Source: Topomyia yanbarensis | Lineage: Eukaryota; Arthropoda; Insecta; Diptera; Culicidae | Direction: 5' to 3' | DNA: 64,000 nucleotides | NCBI RefSeq assembly: GCF_030247195.1 | Contig: NC_080670.1 | Location: 28,661,497 to 28,725,496, forward strand | Shown here: one piece after another, positions 36,975 to 48,064 of the stretch | Position numbering within the stretch: position 1 is the stretch's first letter | Layout: each line of letters opens with the position of its first letter | The notes under the pieces: generated by a model | What the model was told of the DNA's origin: nothing | The model's database searches: none | The model's input: the letters and a program-made list of their open reading frames with translations, nothing else | Made by a program: the position numbers and the translations under genes

Positions 36975-37520
36975 TAAACAACGTTTAAGGTTTAAAGAAG
37001 TTTCGGTGAGCGTCTACTCGAATTGAACGCTTGATAGTATGCGTTGGAAAAAATGCGCTCTACTTTATCACCGTTTTATCCATATAAAGCATTTATTAAA
37101 CTCTAAAAGAAGAAAATCAGTCGATTTATTAGATTATCAGGATTCAAATTATGCAAAATAGTTGGTGGAAAAACAATTGGTCAGGCGAAATGGTGCTTTT
37201 GAAAAAGTGGCGGTGATTTTTCGTCACACTACCATACTGTCCCGGGGCACGTAACACATCTGCGTAGTGAAAAAACCACAGCTACTTTTCCAAAAGCACC
37301 ATCCCGCTCGGTCAATTGTTTTTCCACCAACTATTTTGCATAATTTGAATCCTGATAATCTAATAAATCGACTGATTTGCTTCTTTTAGAATTTAATTAA
37401 TGCTTTATAAGGAACAATCGGCGGCAAAGTTGTACACAATTTTTCCTACGCATACTACCAAGCGTTCAATTCTAACACATGCTCAAAAAAAGAAACTTGA
37501 GCCTTAAATAAAGGACGTTT
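36975..37520. mobile_element. foldback element with 66-bp perfect arm core
   Basis: 37114-37179 is the exact reverse complement of 37313-37378. The pairing continues imperfectly inward (GGTGCTTTTG against CAAAAGCACC) and outward through GAATTGAACGCTTG / CAAGCGTTCAATTC to about 36975 and 37520. The loop is about 50-130 bases. No coding capacity, so a non-autonomous foldback or MITE. Target duplications were not identified. Confidence 0.8.
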
Positions 37521-37759
37521 AAACCCGCCCTACTACACTATTCCTCCTTCTTGGCAGAGGTACTCTTCATTCTCAAACAACGTCGTACAACTATAAAGTT
37601 CAAATTACACCGTCTGGGGAGGGCATAGTGCAGTTGGTCGCATTTAGTGTGCTAAGCTCTTTGGCACGGTCAGAAATGCTGATGTCATTTTAGGATCTAC
37701 TCAGACCATTTACGTTTTTTCGACGGTACTTGGATGTTTAGAACAATTCAATATTAATT

Positions 37760-37968
37760 CTTCAAAAGGGCTAATGAATTTTTTGTAAACAAACTTATTT
37801 CGCTCATTATCCCACTACCGCGTTGAATTTCATGAAAAATACACATGAATCAACATCTTTACCCATGGTAGAATCAATTTCAAATCTTTTCTGTGCTGAA
37901 ATTATAACAAATTAAAAGAAATCAGCAAAACAAAAGTTTGTTTACAAATCTTATTCGCCCTATTCAAA
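37760..37968. mobile_element. second small foldback element
   Basis: TTGTAAACAAACTT at 37783-37796 is exactly inverted at 37934-37947. Flanking GGGCTAATGA and, on the other side, TTATTCGCCC extend the arms with mismatches to TTCAAAAGGG / CCTATTCAAAAG. The family of MITEs is not recognised. Confidence 0.65.
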
Positions 37969-38720
37969 AGTTGATACGGAATTACAAGAGGGTTGAAGCT
38001 TGAAATCGTGTTTTCTATCCATATATGTTTATTCCGACACTATTCTTTTTACTAATTTCAACAGGTTGAATGATTTTGCTCCACCTTGGAAAAAGAGCTA
38101 ATGGTGGCATAGAGTAGAAATGGCTTCGTTATGCTGGGATCATTTTTGATCGTTCAATTTAATAAAAATGTAAATGGACTAGAAGACTAGATAAAACTAT
38201 CTGTACAAAACTATGATAAGCTGTACTGTTTTTATTATGCAAGGAAGACATGAAAACTGTACCTTGATCCGATGTTCTAGCTGGTCTGTCAATTTAATAA
38301 AATTAAAAGTTCGTTTTTGGATCCGGATCAGGGTAGGTTCGCTCGAAACATTTTTGTATGAATTCTGTGAACATTGGGCCGAACCTAGGCTGACTTGGAT
38401 CAAGAACGAAATCAGCATAATTTGTTGACAGTGTGTCTTGAGAATTTGAAGTAGGCGAGAAAGAATTCGTAATGAAAAACCAACAATAAACCAAAAAGTA
38501 TTGTTTACTTTGGACACGAATAATTCGAAAACAACCAAGCATTGCTCATTGGATATTCCATTACTTTCAATCTAGTGAATCGTGTTTGTTTAATTTCATC
38601 CGGATAACCAACGGCGTAGCTTAAACCGGGTCAATTTTAAAATTAACACCTAAGCTTCACCGTCTGAATAAGCGAACAAAACAACAGTTGCCAGCTGACT
38701 ACCGTTTAATCACAGTCAAC

Positions 38721-38818
38721 TTATATCGGATCAACAATCGTGACCTAATCGAGTCAAGCGATCGCTTCATTAAGCAGCGCGAGAACGGACTTGCAAAGGG
38801 TTGATCTTTCATAACGAA
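38721..38818 (+). promoter_or_regulatory. candidate proximal promoter and 5' untranslated exon of desaturase B
   Basis: TTATAT at 38721-38726 is followed about 95 bases later by a strong donor, CGAA|GTGAGTAC (GT at 38819). Together with the acceptor at 39541 this would make a short leader exon and a 722-base intron. It competes with the distal candidate at 15480-16133; transcripts could use both. Confidence 0.3.
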
Positions 38819-39541
38819 GTGAGTACCTACCTGGAAACGGCGTCACCGTAGTCACAGTGTCAAAAGCCGTTTAACCGCAAGTCATAATTGATTAGCATTT
38901 TGCGATGTAATCTTTCGATATCCGATGGGACCCTAGAATGACCGAATGTGTCAAACTTTTACCATAGTCACTGTGTGTATAAATAAAATTGCATAATTCC
39001 CGAAAACGAAAGCGTGCTGCCGGTCCCGAGTGCCGAATAGCGGATATGGTGTCAAAGCACTAATTAGCGTCGATCGTGAATTTCAATTGTCAATGCTAAC
39101 TAGACTTGGGCGCGTGCGAGTTAAATGCTGCAACGTCATTCGAGAACGTTACAATCTATAGGTACATCCCCATACCGGCAAGTCTATTGTTCTCGACGCT
39201 TTCGCTTTGCGAAAAACGATGCGTCACATTTTCCCAGGGAAATCGCTGTGCTCCGCCCGTGATCGCAAACTTCAACTGCTAAAACACATTGTGTGTGTGT
39301 ATATCGCTTCGTCGAACCGGTTCATCACTACGTAATGACAAGTCGAAGAAGCCGCTGTAGCTGCAATTGCACTCGGACAATGAATAACCACAGCACAAAA
39401 CTGCGCTCCCTTCAAGGTCGACCTTTAGACGCATAAGCATATCACGAGTCCCTCTCCAAGCGGGAAACCAGTTTCTGACTGTTGACTGTGATATTTCGAA
39501 AATTTGACGGGTTTTTTTTCGTTTGCTTTTTCCCCCCACAG

Positions 39542-39587
39542 ATTGTTATTGACAACACGAAAGCGTCGGGGTTGTGGGATCAGGACA
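39542..39587 (+). promoter_or_regulatory. 5' leader within the first coding exon of desaturase B
   Basis: TTTTTTTTCGTTTGCTTTTT followed by CCCCCCACAG ending at 39541 is a textbook polypyrimidine tract and acceptor, so the exon with the start codon probably begins at 39542 and is joined to an upstream non-coding exon. Confidence 0.6.
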
Positions 39588-40954
39588 ATGTCAACGACGG
39601 AGACGTCCCCAACCGGTGGATCCGCGAACAATGAGAACCTTAGTAGTAGTACCCAACCGATGGCACCGTCGGGAACGACGGGAACAGAATCGGCACCACC
39701 AAACATAGAGGGGGAACAACAACCCGTCAGTTCGTCACGTGATACCAAACGGGAGGCCAGTTGGCCGTCGGTGTTGTTCTATATTCACTTGAATATTCTA
39801 GGAGTGTACGGGATTTTTGTTCTTTTTTCTCATACCTCGGCGATAACGTTTGTTTTCAGTAAGTTATATCGAGTTTCAGTTTGAAGCGGCTTTGATCTAA
39901 TTATTGTTTATGTTTTGCAGCCTCATTTTTAACCTTATGTGGAATTTTGGGTGTTACTGCTGGCGCCCATAGACTGTGGGCGCACAAAGCCTACCAGGCG
40001 TCGACCTTCCTGAAGTTCGCTCTGATGCTGTGCCAAACTATGGCCGGACAGGTAGGTTTCGATTTCAATTATTTCGTGTAATAAAATAGATTGTTACCTA
40101 TAATGTAGATTATCTTAGAGACCTCTAGAGCACATCGAACTACTATCAAGAAAATCAACATCTACTCTCATTTCTCCCCCAAACCAGGGCTCCATCTACG
40201 ACTGGGTTCGCATGCACCGGCTGCACCACGAACACTACCGCACCGCGGACGATCCGTACTACAGCGATAAGGATTTCCTGCACGCCCAGGTATTCGCCAA
40301 CATTCGCAAGCTGAGCGCACGCCAGGAGAAGCTGCTGCAGAATATCGACATGAGCGATCTGGAATCGGACGGGATCGTTATGTTCCAGAAGCGTTTCTAC
40401 TGGTTGCTCTACCCGGTGATGTTTGTGCTGTTGCCGATCAATGCTCCTCTGGAGTACTGGGGTGATACCGTGCAGGCGGCCATCTTTGTGGCTTTCTCGC
40501 TCCGATATCTGCTGGTGCTGAACGTTTCCTGGTTGATCAATTCGGCACACTTCATCTGGGGGCTGGACAAAAATCACAAGCAGAGCGATTCCAATATGGT
40601 GTTCGTGGTGACAAAGAGCTACTGGCCGCAGTATCACTATCTGCTGCCGTTTGACTATCAGAGCGGTGAATTCGGGAATTACGGTAAGGTAGGCTACAAT
40701 TGTCGGAAAGGACACTCACTAATAACCAAATATTTTTTTAAGGTTCCGGCTGTACTACGGCATTCATAAGGGTCTGTGCAGCCATGGGAATGGCCACCAA
40801 GCTGCAGACTATGACAACGGAAGCCGTTAAGAAGGGTTTGACGATGGCCGTGGACAGCGGTCGACCGATCGTGGACTGTCTGAAGCAGGCCGGCGCGGAA
40901 GATATGTGTAACCTGCAACGTGAGCACTATCTGAAGAACGAAAGACTTCACTAG
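39588..40954 (+). CDS. acyl-CoA desaturase-like paralogue (desaturase B) with altered metal site, 369 aa
   Basis: Coding exons 39588-39858, 39922-40051 (first base 39921), 40188-40683 and 40743-40954, GT-AG introns, 1110 bases. The start MSTTETSP was chosen because the frame upstream runs into the acceptor at 39541. The fold is that of membrane delta-9 desaturases: HRLWAH (107-112), HRLHH (144-148), DMSDLESDGIVM (188-199), hydrophobic spans near 60-90, 204-222 and 230-252, and the late segment GCTTAFIRVCAAMG. The third box, HNYHH in active enzymes, reads WPQYHY (280-285): two of three histidines are gone. The single ligand in NSxAH is displaced by one residue (NSAHF, His255). The frame is open and splice sites are intact, so it is probably expressed, but canonical desaturation is doubtful. 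Its first two intron positions and phases match desaturase A, showing common descent. Confidence 0.9.
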
Positions 40955-42800
40955 AGGGCGACTGGGGGCTCGTCCGTGTAGACTGGGTCGCGATGGCCGG
41001 GCAGAAGCGATTAATTTATTTTATATGATCTTTAATTTTTGTGACAGAAGAACATATTTCTCATAAAGTACACCAAAAATGATAGTTGATGCGAGATGGT
41101 GTGGAATGTTCCGAGATGACAAGCCAAGCATTATTTACTTTTTTTGAAATGGGTACGCAAATTCGTATCAGTTCTTACATAAAAACGAATGAACAGTTCG
41201 GTACTTTGTGTGATAACCAGCTCTGTAAGTGTGACTTACTGAAAGCATATCATATAATTACTGAGTACTCAATAATTCAATTCATTTATGTGATTTTTGC
41301 TTGAGATAAAACTGAGTCAGGATCCTATTCTAGCATTAACATACACCTATTTTTAAGTAAGTTGAAGTTAGTATATAAAAATATCACATCGGTTTCAGAT
41401 TTTAGCCAAGAGATGGTATTGCAATTTTCCGAGGCCTGGATGGCCGAGTCTTGTATACAAATCGGCTCAACTCAAAAAATTAGGACAATGCAAGGAATCT
41501 TCAACTGTCTGCTGACTCGTGGTAATGCCGGATTCTTACTGCAATGGTTTGTAGTAATCCTACCGGCTAAACCTAAACAACTTGTTACTTCAATTCCTCA
41601 CCCTTCCGGGATCACCGTTAGGTATTACTTCATGGGGGATTGCACTCTTGCTCTTTTTATTTTTTGCTAATCGTTCGCGTTTTTCCATTGCTGCTGTGTC
41701 TTGCTTGCTGTCTAACCTTCCTGGTATAACTGGCCTGTTGAGGTCTCCTGCCAATATCGTCACCTATCGAGACGCGAACCGTTCCAGAGGTGCCGACCAT
41801 AATGACTTACATCTCCTTATCCTACGTGGTGCTACTCGTACCTATTTAGTTGCTAGCGGGTGCTGAGAGTTTCTCGGTGGCCGAATTTCACCCGATACCG
41901 ATGTCCGTTTTTGTCATTTAGCTTTCAGTCACTCCAACGGAGGGATCACCGACAGTGAATTTTCTCTAGACATCAATATCCCAATTTCCTTCGACCTTGT
42001 GTGTTCGTTTGTTGTTTTTACATTTCTTACAAAAGAAATGTATAGGATTCGCTTAAACTTTGAAAACTTTTTCCGAGGCCCGAAGGGCCGAGTTTCATAT
42101 ACCAATCGACTCAGCTCGACAAATTGAGACAATGTCTGTATGTGTGTGTGTGTATGTGTGTATGTATGTATGTACAAAATGTCATGTAATTATCTCAGCA
42201 ATGGCTGAACCGATCTTAATGAAACTAGTTTCAAATGAAAGGCCTAACGCTCCCATTTGACACTATTATTTTTGTTTTTCGATATGTTGTTTACTTTCTG
42301 ATATGGGTAATTTTGTCAAAACAGGGCTGGTTTGAAGCGAATATCATTCAAACAAGGCAACTATATCACGTGAAATAAACAGAAGCAAAAAACTTATGAA
42401 AATACCTTTCTAACAAGCTATAGATTGTCAAAATCCGTTCACGAACGGCGGAGATAATAAACATTTTGTATTTTCATTCTTCGCTTACCAATTTCCACTA
42501 ACTAAAGCCAAGACCGTTCCATACAGAGTATTGCTTTGCTGGTTTTTTAGGGTCAAAACTAAACCAATTTTGAATATCCGGGTATGCAAACACATCTGCG
42601 TGATTCAAGGATTTTGATTCCGAAAACATTTTGTGAATTTACTTAATCAATTACCTATTTCTCAAAAATTAATAAGCAAGTTCATTTCAAAGACAAAATA
42701 ATGTGTAAATTCACTTCAATGTGCAAATTTGTCCAGAGTTTTTTAATTTCGATTATAGAGGTTTAAACCTTAAGGGCATTCGCTTCTTCGGGTTAGAAAA
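40955..42800. repeat. non-coding flank with two dispersed repeat fragments
   Basis: After the desaturase B stop there is no clear AATAAA. CCGAGGCCTGGATGGCCGAG (41430) and CCGAGGCCCGAAGGGCCGAG (42073) begin related fragments that continue GTTTCATATACCAATCGACTC and, in the second, run into a TG-rich microsatellite (about 42134-42174) and AATGGCTGAACCGATC. The same order is seen at 44180-44340. No gene seen. Confidence 0.6.
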
Positions 42801-42867
42801 ATCTCTTATGAAAAATTTCTAACCCTATGTGCGGGGTCGGGAATCAGAATATATTGGCTCAAATGGC

Positions 42868-42940
42868 ACGGGGGTCGGGACTCGAACCCAGGTGCGCTGC
42901 GTACAAGGCAATCGATTTACCAACTACGCTACATCCACCC
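42868..42940 (-). repeat. tRNA-related sequence (SINE head or tRNA pseudogene)
   Basis: On the minus strand GTAGCGTAGTTGG resembles an A box and D arm, GGTTCGAGTCC is a perfect B box (42878-42888), and a 7-base anticodon-type loop CTTGTAC reads TGT (threonine). The 5' acceptor strand GGGTGGA has no matching 3' strand, so this is not a functional tRNA gene. Confidence 0.55.
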
Positions 42941-42944
42941 TCAT

Positions 42945-44120
42945 TGTCCAGAGTTGATGAATTTACCCGTTGGATTGAGCAATGCGTTCGTGAGATAAAC
43001 GTTGGATGGTATATGAATACATCAAGTAATTCTCCTAGTAGTGAGAAAATAGATTTCTAATATAATTCATATTCATATTATACTCGTAGCATCACCAAGA
43101 GCAACTGTATTTTTGAATAACAAAATTGTAGTGAAAATTTATCAGTTGCATTATTGAAAATAAAGATTTAAAGAATCAAAATTTCGCACTATAAACAAAA
43201 ATAATGTCACAGCTCTAACCATCATTTACCATTCCTCACAACTGACACTTAGTTGTACTGAAAACCCCAATATACATTTTTCATGATCAATGTGACTAAA
43301 AGCATATTTATTTGCGAAAAAATACGACATGTAATTTCAAGAATGTTCGTGTCTCAAAGCAGTCCAGGGGCACTTTCAATACTAACTGGCTTTTCGATGA
43401 ATTTAAGTACTTATTCTGGTAGTTTGAACCATTTCTTTGCAATGGTATTGCTTTGTATAGGACTCATTAACCCATATCTCCAGAACGAGAGTTCCGAACG
43501 AAACAATTCGCAAGTAATAAGGATGGGTGGAAAAAGACTGCATTGTAATCGACTGCATGTATGAGTTTTATGCCATCGACAATAATATAATTGCCAACAT
43601 AGCCTGGACACTTGACACTCTTTTCTAGATATTTCAATGCGAATGAATACTATTTACAGGTCGCCTTTTCTCAGTTTACTATTTCTAATTACGCGTTAAA
43701 ATACTGGACCTGAACATTCCATTCTATGCAAAATCATTTTTCAGATGTCTGTAACCAAAAAGATATCTTTTAATTCCAAAACAAATTCCTGATTTCTAGA
43801 TTTTCTGATGACTAATTAAGGACCATCAATAAAGTAGAAACACCAGATAATCCTAAAAATTCCGTCAAGAAAAGAAGAACGAAAACGTGCTCTTTGCAAT
43901 GGGATTTTCACAAACATTTCAGAATATTCTGAAACAATGGTTTTGGAATTCGTGAAATTCGTTTTATTCATTTACTTCATTTCAACAACTTTCTTAAAAT
44001 ATTATTATATATTCTCATTTTTTTCCAGCCCATTCCTTTAATGTATTATATTCGATTGGTTTATTTTTTGCATTTTAAATATTTGACTATTAATAAATAT
44101 ATGATCATTTCATTTTAAAG
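42945..44120. other. AT-rich non-coding stretch
   Basis: No gene or clear repeat recognised. Short frames only. Confidence 0.4.
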
Positions 44121-44126
44121 ATTTTT

Positions 44127-45205
44127 GCCTTTCTCATATAGAAAGGTTATGTAATCACTCTGAAAAATGTCAACCTAATCCCGGCCCGGAGGGCCGAGTG
44201 TCATATCCCATTCGACTCAGTTCGTCGAGATCGGAAAAAGTCTGTATGTGTGTGTGTATGTGTGTGTGTATGTATGTGTGTATGTGTCAAATAATGTCAC
44301 TCATTTTTCTCAGAGATGGCTGGACCGATTTGCCCAAACTTAGTCTCAAATGAAAGGTGCAACCTTCCCATCGGCTGCTAATGAATTTTGGATCGATCGG
44401 AATTTTGGTTCCGGAATTACGGGTTTCAGAGTGCGGCCACACAGAAATTTCTCATATAAACTATAGGAAAAATTAAAAATAGAATTTTTATTTTTGATGC
44501 TAAATGTGTTCAAGGTGTATGAAACGTCGAGATTTGATGCAAACTCGAAAAAAAAAATTTGACTACGATTCACTTTTTTGGATTTTGGCACATTTTTGCC
44601 TTTCTCATATAGAAAGGTTATGCAATCACTCTGAAAAACGTCAACCTAATCCCGGCCATTTTTTTTTCGACTCGTTTAGGGTTTCTGGATTTTAACTGGG
44701 GCGTAGTTGATGGTTTACGGAGAGGGGTTACACCCCCCCTCTACTGTTCGCGCCCCTCCTTTAAAAATCTCCTTAAATCACCCCTCAGACCACCACCCCA
44801 TCCAGCCCTCATACCCCTCCCTTTCAACCCCATCATGTTTAAACCACCACTATATCACAAAGCATACCAATTTAAGCTGGGGAGTCGTTCGTTCATGGGA
44901 CTTTCGTCCTCTTCACATACCCAGCCCCGCATGACAAAATGAGTTAGCAAGCAGATAACATTGATCTAATGCTGATTAGGCTAATGGAGTATGATATTTT
45001 TTTGTTTCAAGTGTTTCACCGTCGACACGTAGCTCATCGAGTTCGTGGCTGGCAGGCCATTGTGTATAAGTGCAAAGTGTACTAAGAATGTAATGGACAT
45101 TTCCACGATTATGTTGAACATAAGAAGCCTCCGTGCCATAGTTTAGAGAAATGAGAAAGGCACAATTGCACCGCTAGGTGGATTAAAACAGGTTTTTTCA
45201 TTTTC
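44127..45205 (+). repeat. dispersed repeat element with internal direct duplication of its head
   Basis: The head TTGCCTTTCTCATATAGAAAGG...CAACCTAATCCCGGCC appears at about 44127-44187 and again, almost identical, at about 44592-44657. Between them lies the CGGAGGGCCGAGTGTCATAT part, a TG-rich microsatellite (44243-44287), and the AGATGGCTGGACCGATTTGC part. The element ends near 45205 with GCACAATTGCACCGCTAGGTGG ATTAAAACAGG. The same pieces occur at 31250, 33990, 36461, 41430 and 42073. Confidence 0.7.
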
Positions 45206-46229
45206 CATTGTTTTTATTTATTTTGTTTATGTGACCTAATTTTATTTATTGTATTCATTTAATTCTTTGTATGCATTCCGATCAGTTTATTATCTTATGT
45301 ATCTTATTCGAATTATACATTTAATTTACTTTATTCACTTTTTTCTAATATTTTTTTCTGATATTTTTCCGGTTCACACTTTTATTCATTTTAATAATCC
45401 GACTAATTTATTCATTTCATCTAGAACATTAATTAGATGCAATATAATTTCTTCTATTAATTCTATTACTTTTTAATATCGCTGATTTTTTCATTTTAAT
45501 AATTTAACTGCTTAAAAACAAACAAAAATGATAAAAAGATAGAAAACATTTTTATTGTGATAAAAAATCTTTATTTTGTTTATATTATTCATTCCATTCA
45601 TTTTATTGATTTTATTAACTCTCTGCTTATCCTGTTATTTATGAACAACATTTTCAAATAGCTTTACTGCCCATGCTCGCAAATCAGTCCCATAAAGATA
45701 GAAAACGGGACAAATATGCGTTCATGGGCAGTATAACTTTGGGCTTGGAAAAGGTTTCTTCACAAAAAAGTAAAACTAATAATTGTGACAATCACCGTTT
45801 ATTTGAGCGCTAATAGTTGCAAGAAAGATCCGTAGAACTCAAGTTATTGCAATTGTTTTGATTGGATTTCACTAGAGCAGTGCTGCCAGAGACATTTTCA
45901 GTTATCGGTGAAAAATTATATTTTGATATATCTTCGTTTTCTTCAAATATTTTTGAAAAATGATAAATCTTATTAATTTGGACTGCTTTAGTGCTTTCGG
46001 CTACCTTTTCTGCCCAAACTATTCAAAACTTTGCAGGAGATGTGTATTAAGGATTAATATGTAAAAAATCAGCAGCTTATAACACTGCTAGAGAAGCATC
46101 TATCTTGATCAAAACAGGTTTTTCGTGTTTCTTTACTCTAACACTTTTAAGAAAAACGGCTTTGGTACCCTATATATGCGACAAAATAATTAGGTATGAA
46201 AGAGTTAATTTAATCCATATTATTCATAT
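45206..46229. repeat. AT-rich low-complexity DNA followed by a dispersed repeat also found at 51265
   Basis: 45206-45650 is made of TTTATT/TTTTAAT-like low-complexity sequence, resuming at 47178-47560 after the pogo-like insertion. From about 45765 to 46215 lies a repeat whose landmarks (ATTTGAGCGCTAATAGTT, ATATATCTTCGTT, AATCAGCAGCTTATAACACTGC, TTTGGTACCCTATAT, AAAGAGTTAAT) recur in order at 51265-51660. Confidence 0.65.
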
Positions 46230-46231
46230 TA

Positions 46232-47175
46232 GGGTAAGGTGGGGCAAATCCGACCGTTGGGTAAACCCGACCCCCTCTGTTATCGAAAATCGAAAGCACT
46301 AAGCGAACTAATATCAATGTTGTCGTGAAGAGCATCGAAAATAATTATAATGGTGGTATGACAGCATTTTACTAGTCTACATTGAGATGCTCAAACCTTA
46401 TTGTTGTTTTTACAACTTTTGATTTGATTTTTGTGTATCATTGACTACAGGATATTTCTTATTGTTAAAGTGAAAGCATAGAAAGTGTAAGTGGATTTAA
46501 ATTCTTTGATTAAAGGCCTACAAAGTGCATAGATGAATTTAATCCAACTTTTTCATCATTTTTTTAATTGCATCGTAATGAAAAATGACGCGGTGGGGCA
46601 AATCCGGTCTCTAAATAGTAGGGTAAATCCGACCGCTTTTTTGCTAAGAAAATGATTATTTATAAAATTGGAATATATTTTTATTGTTATTTTTTATTAT
46701 TTTTTCACAATGGTTCATAATTACAAACGAAAGATACAAAAACGTGATGAATATAGTATTCGTCTAGTAATTGCTTCGAGAAAAATGGGAATATCTTTAC
46801 GTACTACTGCTCGTGATTTGGACATTCCAAGATTGACATTGAATTCCATTTTCTTCAAGCTACAATTCAATAACATAACATTCATTGATTTATTTTCAAT
46901 GATAAATCCATATAATTTGGGTAGTATCTATACTAAATCAACCAAAAACATAGGCGGTCGGGTTTACCCCACCATTTTTGAAAACTGCAAGAATGAACGT
47001 TTTCGTAAAACACTGGTATCTCAAAGTTTTCCCAAGATAGGAATAAAATATTATACATTGAACGTTGTCCAGAAGTCTAACCTTTAATTTGGTATATAAA
47101 ACGACTTGATCCGATGTAAAATGAGCATTTTACAGCCAAAACCATTTAGTAGGTCGTATTTGCTCCACCTTACCC
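46232..47175 (+). mobile_element. pogo/Tigger-like element, internally deleted, TA target duplication
   Basis: Ends GGGTAAGGTGGGGCAAATCC and, reverse-complemented, GGGTAAGGTGGAGCAAATAC. TA flanks at 46230-46231 and 47176-47177. Subterminal copies of the same motif occur near 46592 (GTGGGGCAAATCCGG), 46621 (GGGTAAATCCGACC) and 46956 (GGTCGGGTTTACCCCACC). Inside is the DNA-binding N-terminus of a pogo-type transposase; the DDE catalytic part is missing. Confidence 0.85.
46710..47087 (+). pseudogene. truncated pogo/Tigger-like transposase (N-terminal DNA-binding part)
   Basis: The frame from ATG 46710 begins MVHNYKRKIQKRDEYSIRLV and continues GISLRTTARDLDIPRLTLNS, the helix-turn-helix start typical of pogo/Tigger/jerky proteins (MVRNYKRKT..., LR.AA...GIP..TL). 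After about 50 residues similarity stops; the remaining 75 residues come from the element's other end and contain none of the DDE motifs. It cannot catalyse transposition, though such fragments could still bind ends. Confidence 0.7.
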
Positions 47176-47800
47176 TATTTATTTTATTATTCCAATTTTT
47201 ATGGTTTTATTCATATTATTTATTTCAATCATTTTATTAAATGGTTAAGTTTTCCCAGTTCACATATTTTATTCAGTCTCTTAATTTTATCAATTCGGTT
47301 TTGCCAGTCTTTTATGTTATTGTATGATAGCTTGTTATCCTGAAACAATTTAATTTTCTCTCTTAATTTCATTACGTTTTAATATCGTCTAATTTTAATT
47401 TGATTTATTTATTTTATTAATTTGATTTATGTTAATCATTCTATCCATTTTATGAATAACTTTTTTATTTTAAATTTTGTTTTGTTTTATTATATTTCTT
47501 TAATTTATTCAGTTTATTCGAAGCGTTATTCGTGCACATCTCACATCTAGTTGCTTGTAAATTTAGCGTGTGATCGGCAAGCTAATGAATAATACAACAG
47601 TGATATGTGTAAGAAATGTCTCATCTCACTGATAGGTGGATTAAATCGGTTTTTCTCCTGGTGTTACTTCCTCCTGCTGTTACTAACTCGCAGACAGACC
47701 GTTGCTGTGCAAGTGGTCTACTTACAACTGTCGTTCTCGTCTGGAGAAGTTCTGATGGGGTAAAAACGGTCATTTCATTCGAACTATCTATTCAGTAAGT

Positions 47801-48064
47801 TCCAATACCTTATGGAAGACTTTTTTGGTGGTATCCAACGGGGAAAACAGATTGAAATAGTGTGTGAAGCGAAAGCAATTATGTTAAAAAAATACCCCCA
47901 GGGGCATCATATCCCAGCATAAGCATTGGGCCGCAGTCTCAAAGGTTGCAGGTTCGAATCCTGCATCTGGGGAATTTTTTCACATAATTGTTTTCACTTC
48001 ACATTGCATTTCGATCTGTTTTCCCCGTTGGATACCACGAAAAAAGTCTTCAATAAGGTATTGG
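47801..48064. mobile_element. foldback repeat with a tRNA-like loop
   Basis: About 100 bp at 47802-47903 are matched in inverted order by 47965-48064 (for example GGTATCCAACGGGGAAAACAG at 47830 against CTGTTTTCCCCGTTGGATACC at 48015), with roughly one change in ten. The loop (47896-47974) starts CCCCAGGGG and ends CTGGGG, and contains GCAGGTTCGAATCCTGC (47948-47964), a perfect T arm with B box. A 5-bp stem TTGGG/CTCAA with the 7-base loop CCGCAGT lies at 47926-47942. The D arm is poor. So the loop resembles a tRNA whose acceptor stem is the inner end of the inverted repeat. Confidence 0.75.

Noticed and set aside
40188..40683. Reading desaturase B as a pseudogene because of the missing histidines
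   Set aside because: Frame, splice sites and conserved flanking motifs are all intact over 369 codons, so I call it a gene with an altered site.
42868..42940. Functional tRNA-Thr gene on the minus strand
   Set aside because: A and B boxes are present but the acceptor stem does not pair; listed only as tRNA-related.
47896..47974. Functional tRNA-Cys (anticodon-position GCA)
   Set aside because: D arm is not formed, position 33 is C and not T, and the acceptor stem is explained by the surrounding inverted repeat.
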